Shown piece by piece: positions 9,690 through 17,664 of a DNA stretch of 55,284 nucleotides. The stretch lies in NCBI GenBank assembly GCA_029779845.1, contig JAKOZT010000139.1, positions 1 to 55,284 of the forward strand, read 5' to 3'. Numbering within the stretch: the first letter of the stretch is position 1; every line of letters begins with the position of its first letter. The position numbers and the translations under genes were made by a program. The notes beneath the pieces are model-generated. The model was not told where the DNA came from. It was given only the letters and a program-made list of their open reading frames with translations, and ran no database searches. The DNA comes from Pseudomonadota bacterium (lineage in GTDB: Bacteria; Pseudomonadota; Gammaproteobacteria; Burkholderiales; Burkholderiaceae_C).

Positions 9690-10908
9690 GGCGGTCGAAG
9701 CCGGCGCGCTCGCGGAAGGCGCGCAGCTCGGGCGTCGGCTCCAGCAGCATCTGCGCGAGCAGCGGCGCGGCCGGCGTCGCGGCCGGGTCGACCAGCAGCA
9801 CGTGGCGCGCCGCGCCGGGCTCGTCGATGCGCGCCAGCCAGTCCATCTCCATCAGCGCGTCGACGATGGGCTCGGCCTGCAGCGGATCGACGCGCAGCGT
9901 CTCCGACAGCCCGGCCAGCGAGAGGCCGCGCGCCTGCCCGTGGCGCGCGCGCTCCAGTTCGCCCAGCAGCGCCAGCGCGAGGCCGAAGCGCGCGCCGGGG
10001 CGATCCGGCCAGCGCGCCACGCGCATCTGCAGGCTGGGCGCGTAGGCGGCGATCACCGCGCCGAGCAGCACGATCACCCAGCCGAGGTAGATCCACACCA
10101 GCAGGATCGGCAGCGTCGCGAACGCGCCGTACACCACCGCGAAGGTCGGCACCTTGGCGAGGTACCAGGCCAAGCCCTTCTTCGCCACCTCGAAGCCGAC
10201 CGAGACGAACACGCCGCCGGCGATCGCATGGCGCCACTGCACCACGGTGTTGGGCACGTAGTGGAACAGCGCGGCCATGCCGCCGGCCAGCAGCGCGAAC
10301 TCGATCGTGTTGAGCAGCAGGCTGAGGCCCCCGGGCAGGTCGGCGACGATGCCGCGCGAGGCCGACAGCACGTAGGAGGTCAGGCTCAGGCTGACGCCCA
10401 GCACCAGCGGGCCGAGCGTCGCGGCGGCCCAGTAGACCAGCACGCGCTGCGCGATCGGGCGCGGGGTGCGCACGCGCCAGATGGCGTTGAGCGTGCGGTC
10501 GATGGTCAGCATCAGCGCCAGCGCGGCGAGCACCAGGAACACCAGGCCCACCGAGCCCAGCCGGTTGGCCTTGGACGCGAACTGCGTCAGCGCGGCCATC
10601 ACCGGCTTGGCGATGTTGTCGGGCACCAGGCTTTGCAGGAAGTACTTCTGCAGCGCCTCCTGGAACGAGGCGAACATCGGGAAGGCCGAGAAGATCGCCA
10701 GCGTGACGGTGACCAGCGGCACCAGCGAGATCAGCGTCGTGAAGGTCAGGCTGCTGGCGGTCAGGCCGAGGTGGTCTTCGCGGAAGCGCGCGCGCAGCGT
10801 GCGCAGCGTCTCGAGCCAGGGCCAGTGCTGCAGCGTCTCCAGCAGCAGCGCGATGCGCTCGCGCCAGCTCTCGGGCAGCCTCGCCTTCAGGTGGGTCGGC
10901 AGATTCAT
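9661..10908 (-). CDS. YihY/virulence factor BrkB-family membrane protein
   Basis: Inner-membrane protein of 415 aa in the YihY (UPF0761) family, once called ribonuclease BN. The N-terminal half holds about six hydrophobic helices between residues 40 and 290, including LVFLVLAALALMLTID and the family block VYGAFATLPILLVWIYLGW; the C-terminal 110 residues are soluble and resemble a winged-helix fold. The start MNLPTHLKAR at 10908 is chosen; an in-frame ATG three codons upstream (10917) is equally possible, and neither has a clear ribosome site. The 3 prime end overlaps the diguanylate cyclase gene and the 5 prime end abuts the divergent DUF2069 gene. The molecular function of the family is not settled. 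Confidence 0.88.
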   Translation of the reverse strand: MNLPTHLKARLPESWRERIALLLETLQHWPWLETLRTLRARFREDHLGLTASSLTFTTLISLVPLVTVTLAIFSAFPMFASFQEALQKYFLQSLVPDNIAKPVMAALTQFASKANRLGSVGLVFLVLAALALMLTIDRTLNAIWRVRTPRPIAQRVLVYWAAATLGPLVLGVSLSLTSYVLSASRGIVADLPGGLSLLLNTIEFALLAGGMAALFHYVPNTVVQWRHAIAGGVFVSVGFEVAKKGLAWYLAKVPTFAVVYGAFATLPILLVWIYLGWVIVLLGAVIAAYAPSLQMRVARWPDRPGARFGLALALLGELERARHGQARGLSLAGLSETLRVDPLQAEPIVDALMEMDWLARIDEPGAARHVLLVDPAATPAAPLLAQMLLEPTPELRAFRERAGFDRLTLAELLPR

Positions 10909-10930
10909 TGCTGGCATGATAGCCAGCGAT

Positions 10931-11302
10931 ATGCAGCACGCCCTCTCGCCCACCGTGGCCTGGACGCAGCGCGTGGCGGTGGCCAGCCTGCTCGGCCTGA
11001 TCGTCCTCGGCCTCGCCTGGGAGCTGTTCCTCGCGCCCACCGGCGGCGGCATGCTGGCGCTCAAGGTGCTGCCGCTGACCTTCGCGCTGGCCGGGCTGCT
11101 CAAGCGCCGGCTCTACACGTATCGCTGGGTGTCGCTGCTGGTGTGGCTGTATTTCATCGAGGCGGTGGTGCGCGCGACCTCCGACCACGGCCTGTCGGCA
11201 CGCCTCGCGCTGGTCGAGCTGGTGCTGGTGCTGGCGCTGTTCGCGGCCTGCGCGCTGCATGTGCGTTGGCGGCTGCGCCGCGCCAAGGAGGCGGCGGCAT
11301 GA
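10931..11302 (+). CDS. DUF2069 membrane protein
   Basis: Small inner-membrane protein of 123 aa with four predicted helices (about residues 17-33, 42-56, 64-82 and 90-110) and a basic C-terminus, matching the DUF2069 family of unknown function. An alternative start five codons upstream (10916) would overlap the start region of the YihY-type gene on the other strand. The stop overlaps the next gene as ATGA, indicating translational coupling with the FAD oxidoreductase. Confidence 0.8.
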   Translation: MQHALSPTVAWTQRVAVASLLGLIVLGLAWELFLAPTGGGMLALKVLPLTFALAGLLKRRLYTYRWVSLLVWLYFIEAVVRATSDHGLSARLALVELVLVLALFAACALHVRWRLRRAKEAAA

Positions 11303-12699
11303 CGCTGGAGGCGAAGCTGCGCGGCATCGTCGGCAGCGCCCAGGTGCTGCAGGGCGGCGATCTCTCCGCCTACGAGATCGACTGGCGCAAGCGCTGGCGC
11401 GGCCGCGCGCGCCTCGTCGTGCGCCCCGGCAGCACCGAGGAGACCGCCGCCGTGGTGCGCGCCTGCGCCGAATTCGGCGCGTCCATCGTGCCGCAGGGCG
11501 GCAACACCGGCCTGGTGGGCGCCTCGGTGCCCGACGACAGCGGCACGCAGGTGCTGCTGCACCTCGGGCGCCTGAACCGCGTGCGCGAGATCGATGCCGC
11601 CAACCTGACGATGACGGTCGAGGCGGGCTGCCTGCTGCAGGCGGTGCAGGAGGCGGCCGCCGCGCAAGGCCTGCTGTTCGCCCTCAGCCTCGCCGCCGAG
11701 GGCAGCTGCACCATCGGCGGCAACCTCGCCACCAATGCCGGCGGCACGCAGGTGCTGCGCTACGGCAACGCGCGCGAGCTGTGCCTCGGCCTCGAAGTCG
11801 TCACCGCCGACGGCGAGGTGTGGAACGGCCTGTCGGGGCTGCGCAAGGACAACACCGGCTACGACCTGCGCGACCTGTTCGTCGGCAGCGAAGGCACGCT
11901 GGGCGTGATCACCGCGGCGACGCTCAAGCTGCATCCGCAGCCGGCCACGCGCAGCACGGCGCTGGCGACGCTGAACTGGCTCGACGAAGCCGTCGCCTTT
12001 CTGTCGCTGGCGCGCGAGCGCCTGGGCGCGGCGCTGACCGGCTTCGAGGTGATGAACCGGTTCTCGCTCGAACTGGTGGGCCGGCACTTTCCGCAGCTGG
12101 CGCAGCCGCTGCCCGGCGCGCCGTGGACGGTGCTGCTGGAGCAATCATCGAGCGAGGGCGCGGCCGAGGCCGCGCAGCGCTTCGAGGATCTGCTCGCGCT
12201 CGCCTTCGAGCGCGGCCTGATCGCCGACGCCGCCGTCGCGGCGAGCATCGAGCAGTCGCGCACGATGTGGCACCTGCGCGAATCGATCCCGCTGGCGCAG
12301 AGCCAGGAAGGCCTGAACATCAAGCACGACATCTCGGTGCCGATCTCGCGCATCCCGGCCTTCGTGCGCGCCACCGACGAGGCGCTGGAACGCGCGCTGC
12401 CCGGCGTGCGGCTGGTCGATTTCGGCCATCTCGGCGACGGCAACCTGCACTACAACGTGCAGGCGCCGGAGGGCGAGCCGGCCGACCTGTTCCTGATCGA
12501 GCACGAGGACGCGGTCAACCGCATCGTCTACGACGCCGTGACGGCGCACGGCGGCTCGATCTCGGCCGAGCACGGCATCGGCGCGCTCAAGCGCGACGAG
12601 CTGGTGTTGTGCAAGTCGCCGGTGGCGCTGAAGCTGATGCGCGCGGTCAAGAGCGCGCTCGATCCGCAGGGGCGGATGAATCCGGGGCGGGTGGTGTGA
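11299..12699 (+). CDS. FAD-binding oxidoreductase, GlcD / D-2-hydroxyacid dehydrogenase-like
   Basis: Flavoenzyme of 466 aa. The N-terminal PCMH-type FAD domain carries PQGGNTGLVGASVP (about residues 65-78) and GNLATNAGGTQVLRYGN; the C-terminal FAD-linked oxidase domain carries FGHLGDGNLHYN and SAEHGIGALKRDEL, whose histidines bind substrate or metal in this family. Members oxidise D-lactate, glycolate or D-2-hydroxyglutarate and pass electrons to a quinone or electron carrier. No GlcE or GlcF partner gene is here, so a single-subunit enzyme such as D-2-hydroxyglutarate or D-lactate dehydrogenase fits better than glycolate oxidase. It overlaps the DUF2069 gene by four bases. Confidence 0.88.
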   Translation: MTLEAKLRGIVGSAQVLQGGDLSAYEIDWRKRWRGRARLVVRPGSTEETAAVVRACAEFGASIVPQGGNTGLVGASVPDDSGTQVLLHLGRLNRVREIDAANLTMTVEAGCLLQAVQEAAAAQGLLFALSLAAEGSCTIGGNLATNAGGTQVLRYGNARELCLGLEVVTADGEVWNGLSGLRKDNTGYDLRDLFVGSEGTLGVITAATLKLHPQPATRSTALATLNWLDEAVAFLSLARERLGAALTGFEVMNRFSLELVGRHFPQLAQPLPGAPWTVLLEQSSSEGAAEAAQRFEDLLALAFERGLIADAAVAASIEQSRTMWHLRESIPLAQSQEGLNIKHDISVPISRIPAFVRATDEALERALPGVRLVDFGHLGDGNLHYNVQAPEGEPADLFLIEHEDAVNRIVYDAVTAHGGSISAEHGIGALKRDELVLCKSPVALKLMRAVKSALDPQGRMNPGRVV

Positions 12700-12733
12700 G
12701 CCGGCGGATGCCGTCAACGCCCCCGCAGCGCAG

Positions 12734-15133
12734 TCAGAACTTGTACTGCAGCGTTGCCTGGAGATTGCGCGGCGGGCCGTAGTCGTGGGCCGATGCGTCG
12801 GTGCGGTAGACCTTGTCGAACACGTTGTTGAAGTTCGCCGTCAGCATGAGCTGCGGACTGAAGGCGTAGTTCGCCATCAGGTTGAGCACGGCGTAGCGCT
12901 TCTGCGTATAGAGATCGCGCCATGACGGATCCACCCAGTCGTTGTAGATCTCGCTCTGCCAGGTCACGCCGCCGCCCACGGTGAGTCGGCTCAGGCCGGC
13001 GGGTGTCCAGGTGCCGAACAGCTTGAGCAGATGCTTGGGCTGGTCGTTGTTCAGGCGGGCGCCGCTGCTGTCGTGCGTGAGCATGCGGGTATAGCCGCCC
13101 TGCACGTGCCAGCCGCGCGCCGGCTCGCCCGCCACCTCCAGTTCCCAGCCGCGGCCCCTGGTCCTGTCCTCGGCGCGGTAGGCGTCCTCGCCGGTGGGGG
13201 TCAGGCTGCCGTCGTCCAGCACGGCAAGATCGTTCTTCTTCACCTGGAACACCGCTGCGCTGGCATTCAGGCGACCGCCGAGCCATTCGCCCTTGACGCC
13301 GGCCTCGATGTTCTTGCCCTTCTCGGGGTCGAGCAGGCGACCGTTCACGTCGCGGTAGGACTGCGGGTTGAAGATGGTGGTGTAGCTGGCGTAGGCCGAG
13401 AGGTTGGGCGTGAAGTCGTACACCATGCCCAGGTAGGGCGTGAAGACGCCGTTCTCTTTGCGGTCGTCGGTCACGCCGCCCGCTGCGTCGGCGCTGCGCG
13501 AGCGCCACGTGGTCCAGCGTGCGCCGGTCAGCACCGACAACGGCTCGGTGACATGCAGCCGGGTGGCGGCGTAGAAGCCGTATTGGCTCACTTTGTCGCG
13601 CCCGCCCGGTTCGTCGAACGTCGACCAGTCCGGCTGCGGGAACTGCCGGTTCCAGGTGTACACGTTCACGAGGCTGTCGAAGTCGGAGCGGAACACCGGC
13701 GTCTTCTGGTCCGCCTGCGCACCGTTGAAGCCCGCGACCAGTTCGTGCCTGCGGCCCAACAGGTCATATCGGCCGCCCAGCTTGACGCTCAGCGAATCCA
13801 CGGCGTTCTCGCGGCGGTAGCTGCGCAGATGCAGGCCCAGCGTGCCGTCCGGCTCGGGCCAGTCCAGGGCCAGGCCGAAGCGCTGGTTGTCCTTCACGCG
13901 GTTGTGGTTGTAGGCCAGCTTGACTTGCCAGTCGTCGTTGAAACGATGCTCCAGTGCCGCCGTCAGGCCGACCCGGCGGTCTCGGTAGAAACTCCAGTCG
14001 GCTGCGGGGTTGTCGCTGCGGCCGAAGGGCGTCGGATCGCCGTTCACGTCCGACAGCGCGTAGCCGGTGTATCCCCCGCCGCTGCGGCCGCGATCGCTGC
14101 CGAACTCCAGCGCCAGGGTGGCCAGAGTGCGCGGAGAGAGGTCGGCCTCGAGCACGCCGTAGGCAACGCGCTTGTCGTAGCCATAGCCTTCCTTCCAGCC
14201 GTGCCCGGCCTCGTAGACACCCACCAGGCGACCGCGCAGCGTGCCGGCGGCATTCAGCGGCCCACCCACGTCGCCCACGCTGCGCCGCTGCTGCCAGGTG
14301 CCGAACGACTGCGACACCGAGGCCTGGAATTCGGGCGTGGGCCGCTTGCGTGTCAGCGCCACGGTGGCCGAGGGGTCGCCCGCGCCGGTCATCAGTCCCG
14401 TGGCCCCGCGGATGACCGTCACCGAGTCATAGAGGGCCGAGTCGAGGCTGCTCAGGCCCTGCCACTGATAGCCGGCGATCGCCCATGTATGCACGGGCAC
14501 GCCGTCCAGCACGTAGCTGTTCAAGGGGTAGCCGCGTACATACATGGATGTGTAGCCTCCCACCGAGGTCCCCGTGGGATTGCTCACGATGCCCGGCGCC
14601 AGCGCAATCGCCTCGACCAGGGTGTTGATGCCACCCTCGTCCATGCGCGCGCGCGTGATGACGGTGACCGACTGCGGCGTCTCGCGCAGCGAAAGGTCCA
14701 GCCCCGTCGCGGCGCTGGTGCTGCGCGCGGTGTACGAGCCGGTGCCTTCGGTCAGGCCACCGCGCTCGGGCTGCGCCGTCACCTTCACCGCCGGCAGCAT
14801 CGCCTCGGCCGGCTCCTTGGCCAGCGGCGCCACCGTCAGCGTGCCGCCCTCGATGCGCCCGGCCAGCCCCGAACCGCGCAGCAGTTCGTCCAGCGCCTGG
14901 CGCAGGTCGCGCGTGCCCTGCACGGCGGGTGCCTGCCGGTCTTGCGCGAGTGCGGGCGAGAACACGAGCTGCAAGCCCGTCTGGCGCGCGAACTGGTCGA
15001 GCGCCGTGGCCAGCGGCTGGGCGGCGATGTCGAAGGACGCCTGCTGGGCGGATGCCACCGGCATGTGCAGCGCCAGCGCGAGGCCAGAGGCGGCCAGGGC
15101 CAGCGCATGCCGGCGGAAGGTCGGAAGGGTCAT
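12734..15133 (-). CDS. TonB-dependent siderophore receptor with signalling domain
   Basis: Outer-membrane ferric-siderophore transporter, 799 aa. A signal peptide ends near residue 29 (PVASAQQ); residues about 33-105 form the STN (secretin/TonB short N-terminal) domain found only in receptors that signal to a FecR-type regulator; the plug follows (about 130-250, with ETPQSVTVITRARM and VLDGVPVHTW), then a 22-strand barrel ending in the aromatic residue of QYKF. Families with this layout (FhuE, FoxA, FpvA) take up hydroxamate or other ferric siderophores; the ligand cannot be named. It lies 88 nt downstream of the sigma/FecR fusion gene, its presumed regulator. Confidence 0.94.
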   Translation of the reverse strand: MTLPTFRRHALALAASGLALALHMPVASAQQASFDIAAQPLATALDQFARQTGLQLVFSPALAQDRQAPAVQGTRDLRQALDELLRGSGLAGRIEGGTLTVAPLAKEPAEAMLPAVKVTAQPERGGLTEGTGSYTARSTSAATGLDLSLRETPQSVTVITRARMDEGGINTLVEAIALAPGIVSNPTGTSVGGYTSMYVRGYPLNSYVLDGVPVHTWAIAGYQWQGLSSLDSALYDSVTVIRGATGLMTGAGDPSATVALTRKRPTPEFQASVSQSFGTWQQRRSVGDVGGPLNAAGTLRGRLVGVYEAGHGWKEGYGYDKRVAYGVLEADLSPRTLATLALEFGSDRGRSGGGYTGYALSDVNGDPTPFGRSDNPAADWSFYRDRRVGLTAALEHRFNDDWQVKLAYNHNRVKDNQRFGLALDWPEPDGTLGLHLRSYRRENAVDSLSVKLGGRYDLLGRRHELVAGFNGAQADQKTPVFRSDFDSLVNVYTWNRQFPQPDWSTFDEPGGRDKVSQYGFYAATRLHVTEPLSVLTGARWTTWRSRSADAAGGVTDDRKENGVFTPYLGMVYDFTPNLSAYASYTTIFNPQSYRDVNGRLLDPEKGKNIEAGVKGEWLGGRLNASAAVFQVKKNDLAVLDDGSLTPTGEDAYRAEDRTRGRGWELEVAGEPARGWHVQGGYTRMLTHDSSGARLNNDQPKHLLKLFGTWTPAGLSRLTVGGGVTWQSEIYNDWVDPSWRDLYTQKRYAVLNLMANYAFSPQLMLTANFNNVFDKVYRTDASAHDYGPPRNLQATLQYKF

Positions 15134-15180
15134 GGCGTCGTCGTCCTGGAATGGAAAGGAACAAGGGGCACTTCTTTCCT

Positions 15181-15214
15181 TGACGAACGGCGCAGCCGGA
15201 CCCTGAAAAATTCC
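15181..15214 (-). promoter_or_regulatory. Possible FecI-type sigma promoter of the receptor gene
   Basis: In the spacer between the sigma/FecR gene and the receptor gene the minus strand reads GGAATTTTT (15206-15214), like the GGAAAT -35 element of fecA-type promoters, and GTTCGTC about 17 bases later (15182-15188), like the GTC-containing -10 of iron-starvation sigma factors. The transcript would start about 40 nt before the receptor ATG. The match is by eye only. Confidence 0.4.
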
Positions 15215-15221
15215 TCCGCCC

Positions 15222-16541
15222 TTACAGGCTCTCGATGTGCACGCTGCCGTCCGCGCGCCTGAGCAGGCGCACCGGCAGCGCCAGCGGCAGCGCCGCCAGC
15301 CACTCGCCGGCCTGCGCGATGCGGATGCGCCCGCTCACCGGCAGCCGCGCGGCCTGCGTGCTCGCGGTGACGGCACGCGGCGCGTAACGCGCCAGGCGTT
15401 GCAGCGCTTCGCCCAGCGTGGCGTCGGCCAACACGATCTCGCCCTGCCGCCACGGCGCGGCGTCGCCTCGCAGCGACACGCTCTCGGTGCGGCCGCCGGA
15501 GTGCACGCGCAGCGCCTCGCCCGCACCCAGCTCGCGCGCCGGCCCGCCGGCGCCGGGCTCCACGCGCACGCGGCCGGATTCCACCTGCACCAGCACCTCG
15601 TCGCGCAGCGGCACGCGCTCCACGCCGAAGCGCGTACCCAGCACGGTGATGCGCACCGCGCCCGCCTGCACGACGAAGGGGCGCTCCTCGTCGCGCGCCA
15701 CGGCGAAGAAGGCCGCGCCTTCGAGCAGGCCGACGCGGCGCGAGCCACCCAGCAGGCGCACGTCGGCACGGCTTTCGGCGTCGAGCTGCAGCACGCTGCC
15801 GTCGGGCAGGGTGTGGCGCGTCAGCTGGCCCCGGCCGCTTTCGAGCGCGGCCTGCCATTGCACGGCATCGGCCTGGTACGCGCCCCACTGCCGCCACGCC
15901 AGCAGCCCGGCGCCACCCAGCCCCGCCACGCCCAGCAGGGCCGTGAGGCTGCGGCGCCGGCCGGCGGCATGGCGCGCCGCGCCGGGGGTGGTGCCGTGCC
16001 AGCGATGCAGCGCGTCTTCGATGCAGGCGCGCGCCTGCATCAGATCGCGCTCGATGGTGTTCAGCGCCACGCCGCGGCGGCGCGCGATATCGGCCTGCGG
16101 CTCGCCGTGCACGTGGTGGTCGACGAAGGCGGCGCGCGCTCGTTCGGGCAGGCCGGCCAGGGCCTGCTCCAGCGCGGCCAGGGCTTGCCGATACATCAGG
16201 TGCTCGGCGGTGTCGGGCACGTGCGGCGGCGCAGCCTGCCGAATGGCCGCGGCATCGCGCAGGTAGTCGGCCAGCAAGCGGTCGCGGCGCCGGTGGTCCA
16301 GCGCGAGGTGGCGCGCCAGCGTGGCCAGGTAGGCGGCGGCATCACGCGGGGCCTGCTCTTCGCCGGCCGCAGGCTGCACGGCGCCGAGCTCCTGCTCGGC
16401 CAAGCGCAGCCAGGCATCGTGCACCAGGTCGCGCGCCGCGTCGCGGCAGCCGGTGCTGCGCTGGGCCACGCGCAGCAGATGCGGATAGGCGTCGCCGAAC
16501 CCGGCCAGCAGCGAGCGCGCGAAGTCGGCGGACAAGCTCAT
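15222..16541 (-). CDS. Hybrid ECF sigma factor / FecR-type regulator (single polypeptide)
   Basis: One open frame of 439 aa joins two proteins that are normally separate. Residues about 1-180 are a FecI-type extracytoplasmic sigma factor: region 2 (DAARDLVHDAWLRLAE, and a helix ending in LALDHRRRD) and region 4 (LPERARAAFVDHHVHGEPQADIARRRG). After a short basic linker there is one membrane helix (about 199-216), then a periplasmic FecR domain (about 235-345) with the conserved V-L-G-T-R-F block (GT at 302-303, the self-cleavage position in FoxR-like proteins), and a C-terminal STN-like domain (about 360-439). The usual 80-residue cytosolic anti-sigma domain of FecR is missing, its place being taken by the sigma factor. 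The receptor gene follows. Hybrids such as Pseudomonas putida IutY are known, so this is probably real rather than a sequencing artefact. Confidence 0.88.
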   Translation of the reverse strand: MSLSADFARSLLAGFGDAYPHLLRVAQRSTGCRDAARDLVHDAWLRLAEQELGAVQPAAGEEQAPRDAAAYLATLARHLALDHRRRDRLLADYLRDAAAIRQAAPPHVPDTAEHLMYRQALAALEQALAGLPERARAAFVDHHVHGEPQADIARRRGVALNTIERDLMQARACIEDALHRWHGTTPGAARHAAGRRRSLTALLGVAGLGGAGLLAWRQWGAYQADAVQWQAALESGRGQLTRHTLPDGSVLQLDAESRADVRLLGGSRRVGLLEGAAFFAVARDEERPFVVQAGAVRITVLGTRFGVERVPLRDEVLVQVESGRVRVEPGAGGPARELGAGEALRVHSGGRTESVSLRGDAAPWRQGEIVLADATLGEALQRLARYAPRAVTASTQAARLPVSGRIRIAQAGEWLAALPLALPVRLLRRADGSVHIESL

Positions 16542-16564
16542 GGGACGAATGATAGTCGCATGAG

Positions 16565-16583
16565 AAGAATGCGAATCATTCCC
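16565..16583. promoter_or_regulatory. Fur-like box upstream of the sigma/FecR gene
   Basis: AAGAATGCGAATCATTCCC matches 13 of 19 positions of the consensus Fur box and ends 24 bases before the ATG of the sigma/FecR gene. A second, weaker half-match with core AATGATAGTC lies at 16548-16557. A possible -10 (TATCAT on the minus strand, 16549-16554) lies beside it, so bound Fur would block transcription when iron is plentiful. Confidence 0.6.
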
Positions 16584-16624
16584 ACATTGAATCGGGCAAG
16601 CGGCCGCCGGCCGGCCGAGACACG

Positions 16625-17056
16625 CTACTGCAGCGTGTCTTTCGGCACCGCCGGCAGCGGCAACGCCACCACCTCGATGCCCTCGTCGCGCAGCGCCTGC
16701 GCATCCTCGCGGCTGGCCTGGCCGCGGATGCCGCGCGCCTCGACCTCGCCGTAGTGGATGCGCCGCGCTTCCTCGGGGAAGCGCTCGCCGACGTCCTCGG
16801 TGTCCGCCATCAGCTGCCGCAGGGCGCCGAGCATCGCCGCGCGCACCGCGGCGGCCTGGCCGTCGGCCGGGCCGCCCTCGCCCTTCGCACCCGAGACGTT
16901 CAGGCGCGGCGCCGCGGGCAGCTTGACGATCGCCGCGTCGCCGCAGGCCGGGCAGGCGACCAGCCCGCGCGCGAGCTGCGACTCGAAATCCTTGTCGGAG
17001 CCGAACCAGCCTTCGAAGGAATGCTCGTGCGCGCAGCGCAGGTTCAGGACCTTCAT
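16625..17056 (-). CDS. DUF1178 family protein
   Basis: Small cytosolic protein of 143 aa of the DUF1178 family. It begins MKVLNLRCAHEHSFEGWF and has a CPAC knuckle at residues 35-38 that, with an upstream cysteine and histidines, may bind zinc. The middle and C-terminal parts are helical and charged, with the family segment GERFPEEARRIHYGE. The function is unknown. It follows the NUDIX gene by 29 nt, at the end of the long complex I transcript. Confidence 0.85.
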   Translation of the reverse strand: MKVLNLRCAHEHSFEGWFGSDKDFESQLARGLVACPACGDAAIVKLPAAPRLNVSGAKGEGGPADGQAAAVRAAMLGALRQLMADTEDVGERFPEEARRIHYGEVEARGIRGQASREDAQALRDEGIEVVALPLPAVPKDTLQ

Positions 17057-17085
17057 GGCGCGGATTATCGAGGGCGCGGCCCGCC

Positions 17086-17664
17086 TCAGGGCGTGAAGCC
17101 TTCGATGGCCCAGCGGCCCGCGCGCCAGTTCTGCAGCCATTGCAGGCCGATCAGCGTCTTGGCGTCGGTCACCGCGCCGGCGGCGCACAGGCGGTCGAGT
17201 TCGGCCGCGTCGACGAGTTCGATGTCGAGGAACTCGCCCTCGTCGAGCCGGCGCTCGCCGGCCGCGAGGCCGCGCGCGAACCAGATCTCGATGCGCTCGT
17301 TCGAGTACGCGATGGCGTTGTGCAGCACGCCGGCCAACGCCCATTCGGCCGCTCGGTAGCCGGTCTCCTCGAACAGCTCGCGCTGCGCGCATTCGCGCGT
17401 CGGCTCGCCGGGCTCGAGCTTGCCGGCGGGGAATTCGAGCATCACGCGCGCGAGCGGGTAGCGCCACTGGCGCTCCATCACGAGGCGGCCGTCGTCGAGG
17501 ATAGGCACGACCATCACCGCGCCGGGGTGCACGATGAATTCGCGCGTAGCCTCGCCGCCGTCGGGCAGGCGGATGCGGTCGCGCCGCACTTCGAGCAGCC
17601 GGCCGGCGAAGACCGTCTCGCTCGAAACGGTCTGCTCGCGCAGGTGGTCGTCGGGCGCGTTCAG
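17086..17664 (-). CDS. NUDIX hydrolase, ADP-ribose pyrophosphatase-like
   Basis: Cytosolic NUDIX enzyme of about 192 aa, most similar in layout to ADP-ribose pyrophosphatases. A complete NUDIX box (GX5EX7REUXEEXGU) is present: it starts GKLEPGE and ends RELFEETGY. The fold's N-terminal strands (SSETVFAGRLLEVRRD) must be included, yet no ATG precedes them. The most economical start is CTG at 17664, whose last two bases overlap the nuoN stop (CTGA); a GTG at 17697, inside nuoN, is the alternative. Translation is therefore probably coupled to nuoN. Its position at the end of the nuo operon is common in this order of bacteria; a link to NAD metabolism is plausible but unproven. Confidence 0.85.
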   Translation of the reverse strand: MNAPDDHLREQTVSSETVFAGRLLEVRRDRIRLPDGGEATREFIVHPGAVMVVPILDDGRLVMERQWRYPLARVMLEFPAGKLEPGEPTRECAQRELFEETGYRAAEWALAGVLHNAIAYSNERIEIWFARGLAAGERRLDEGEFLDIELVDAAELDRLCAAGAVTDAKTLIGLQWLQNWRAGRWAIEGFTP

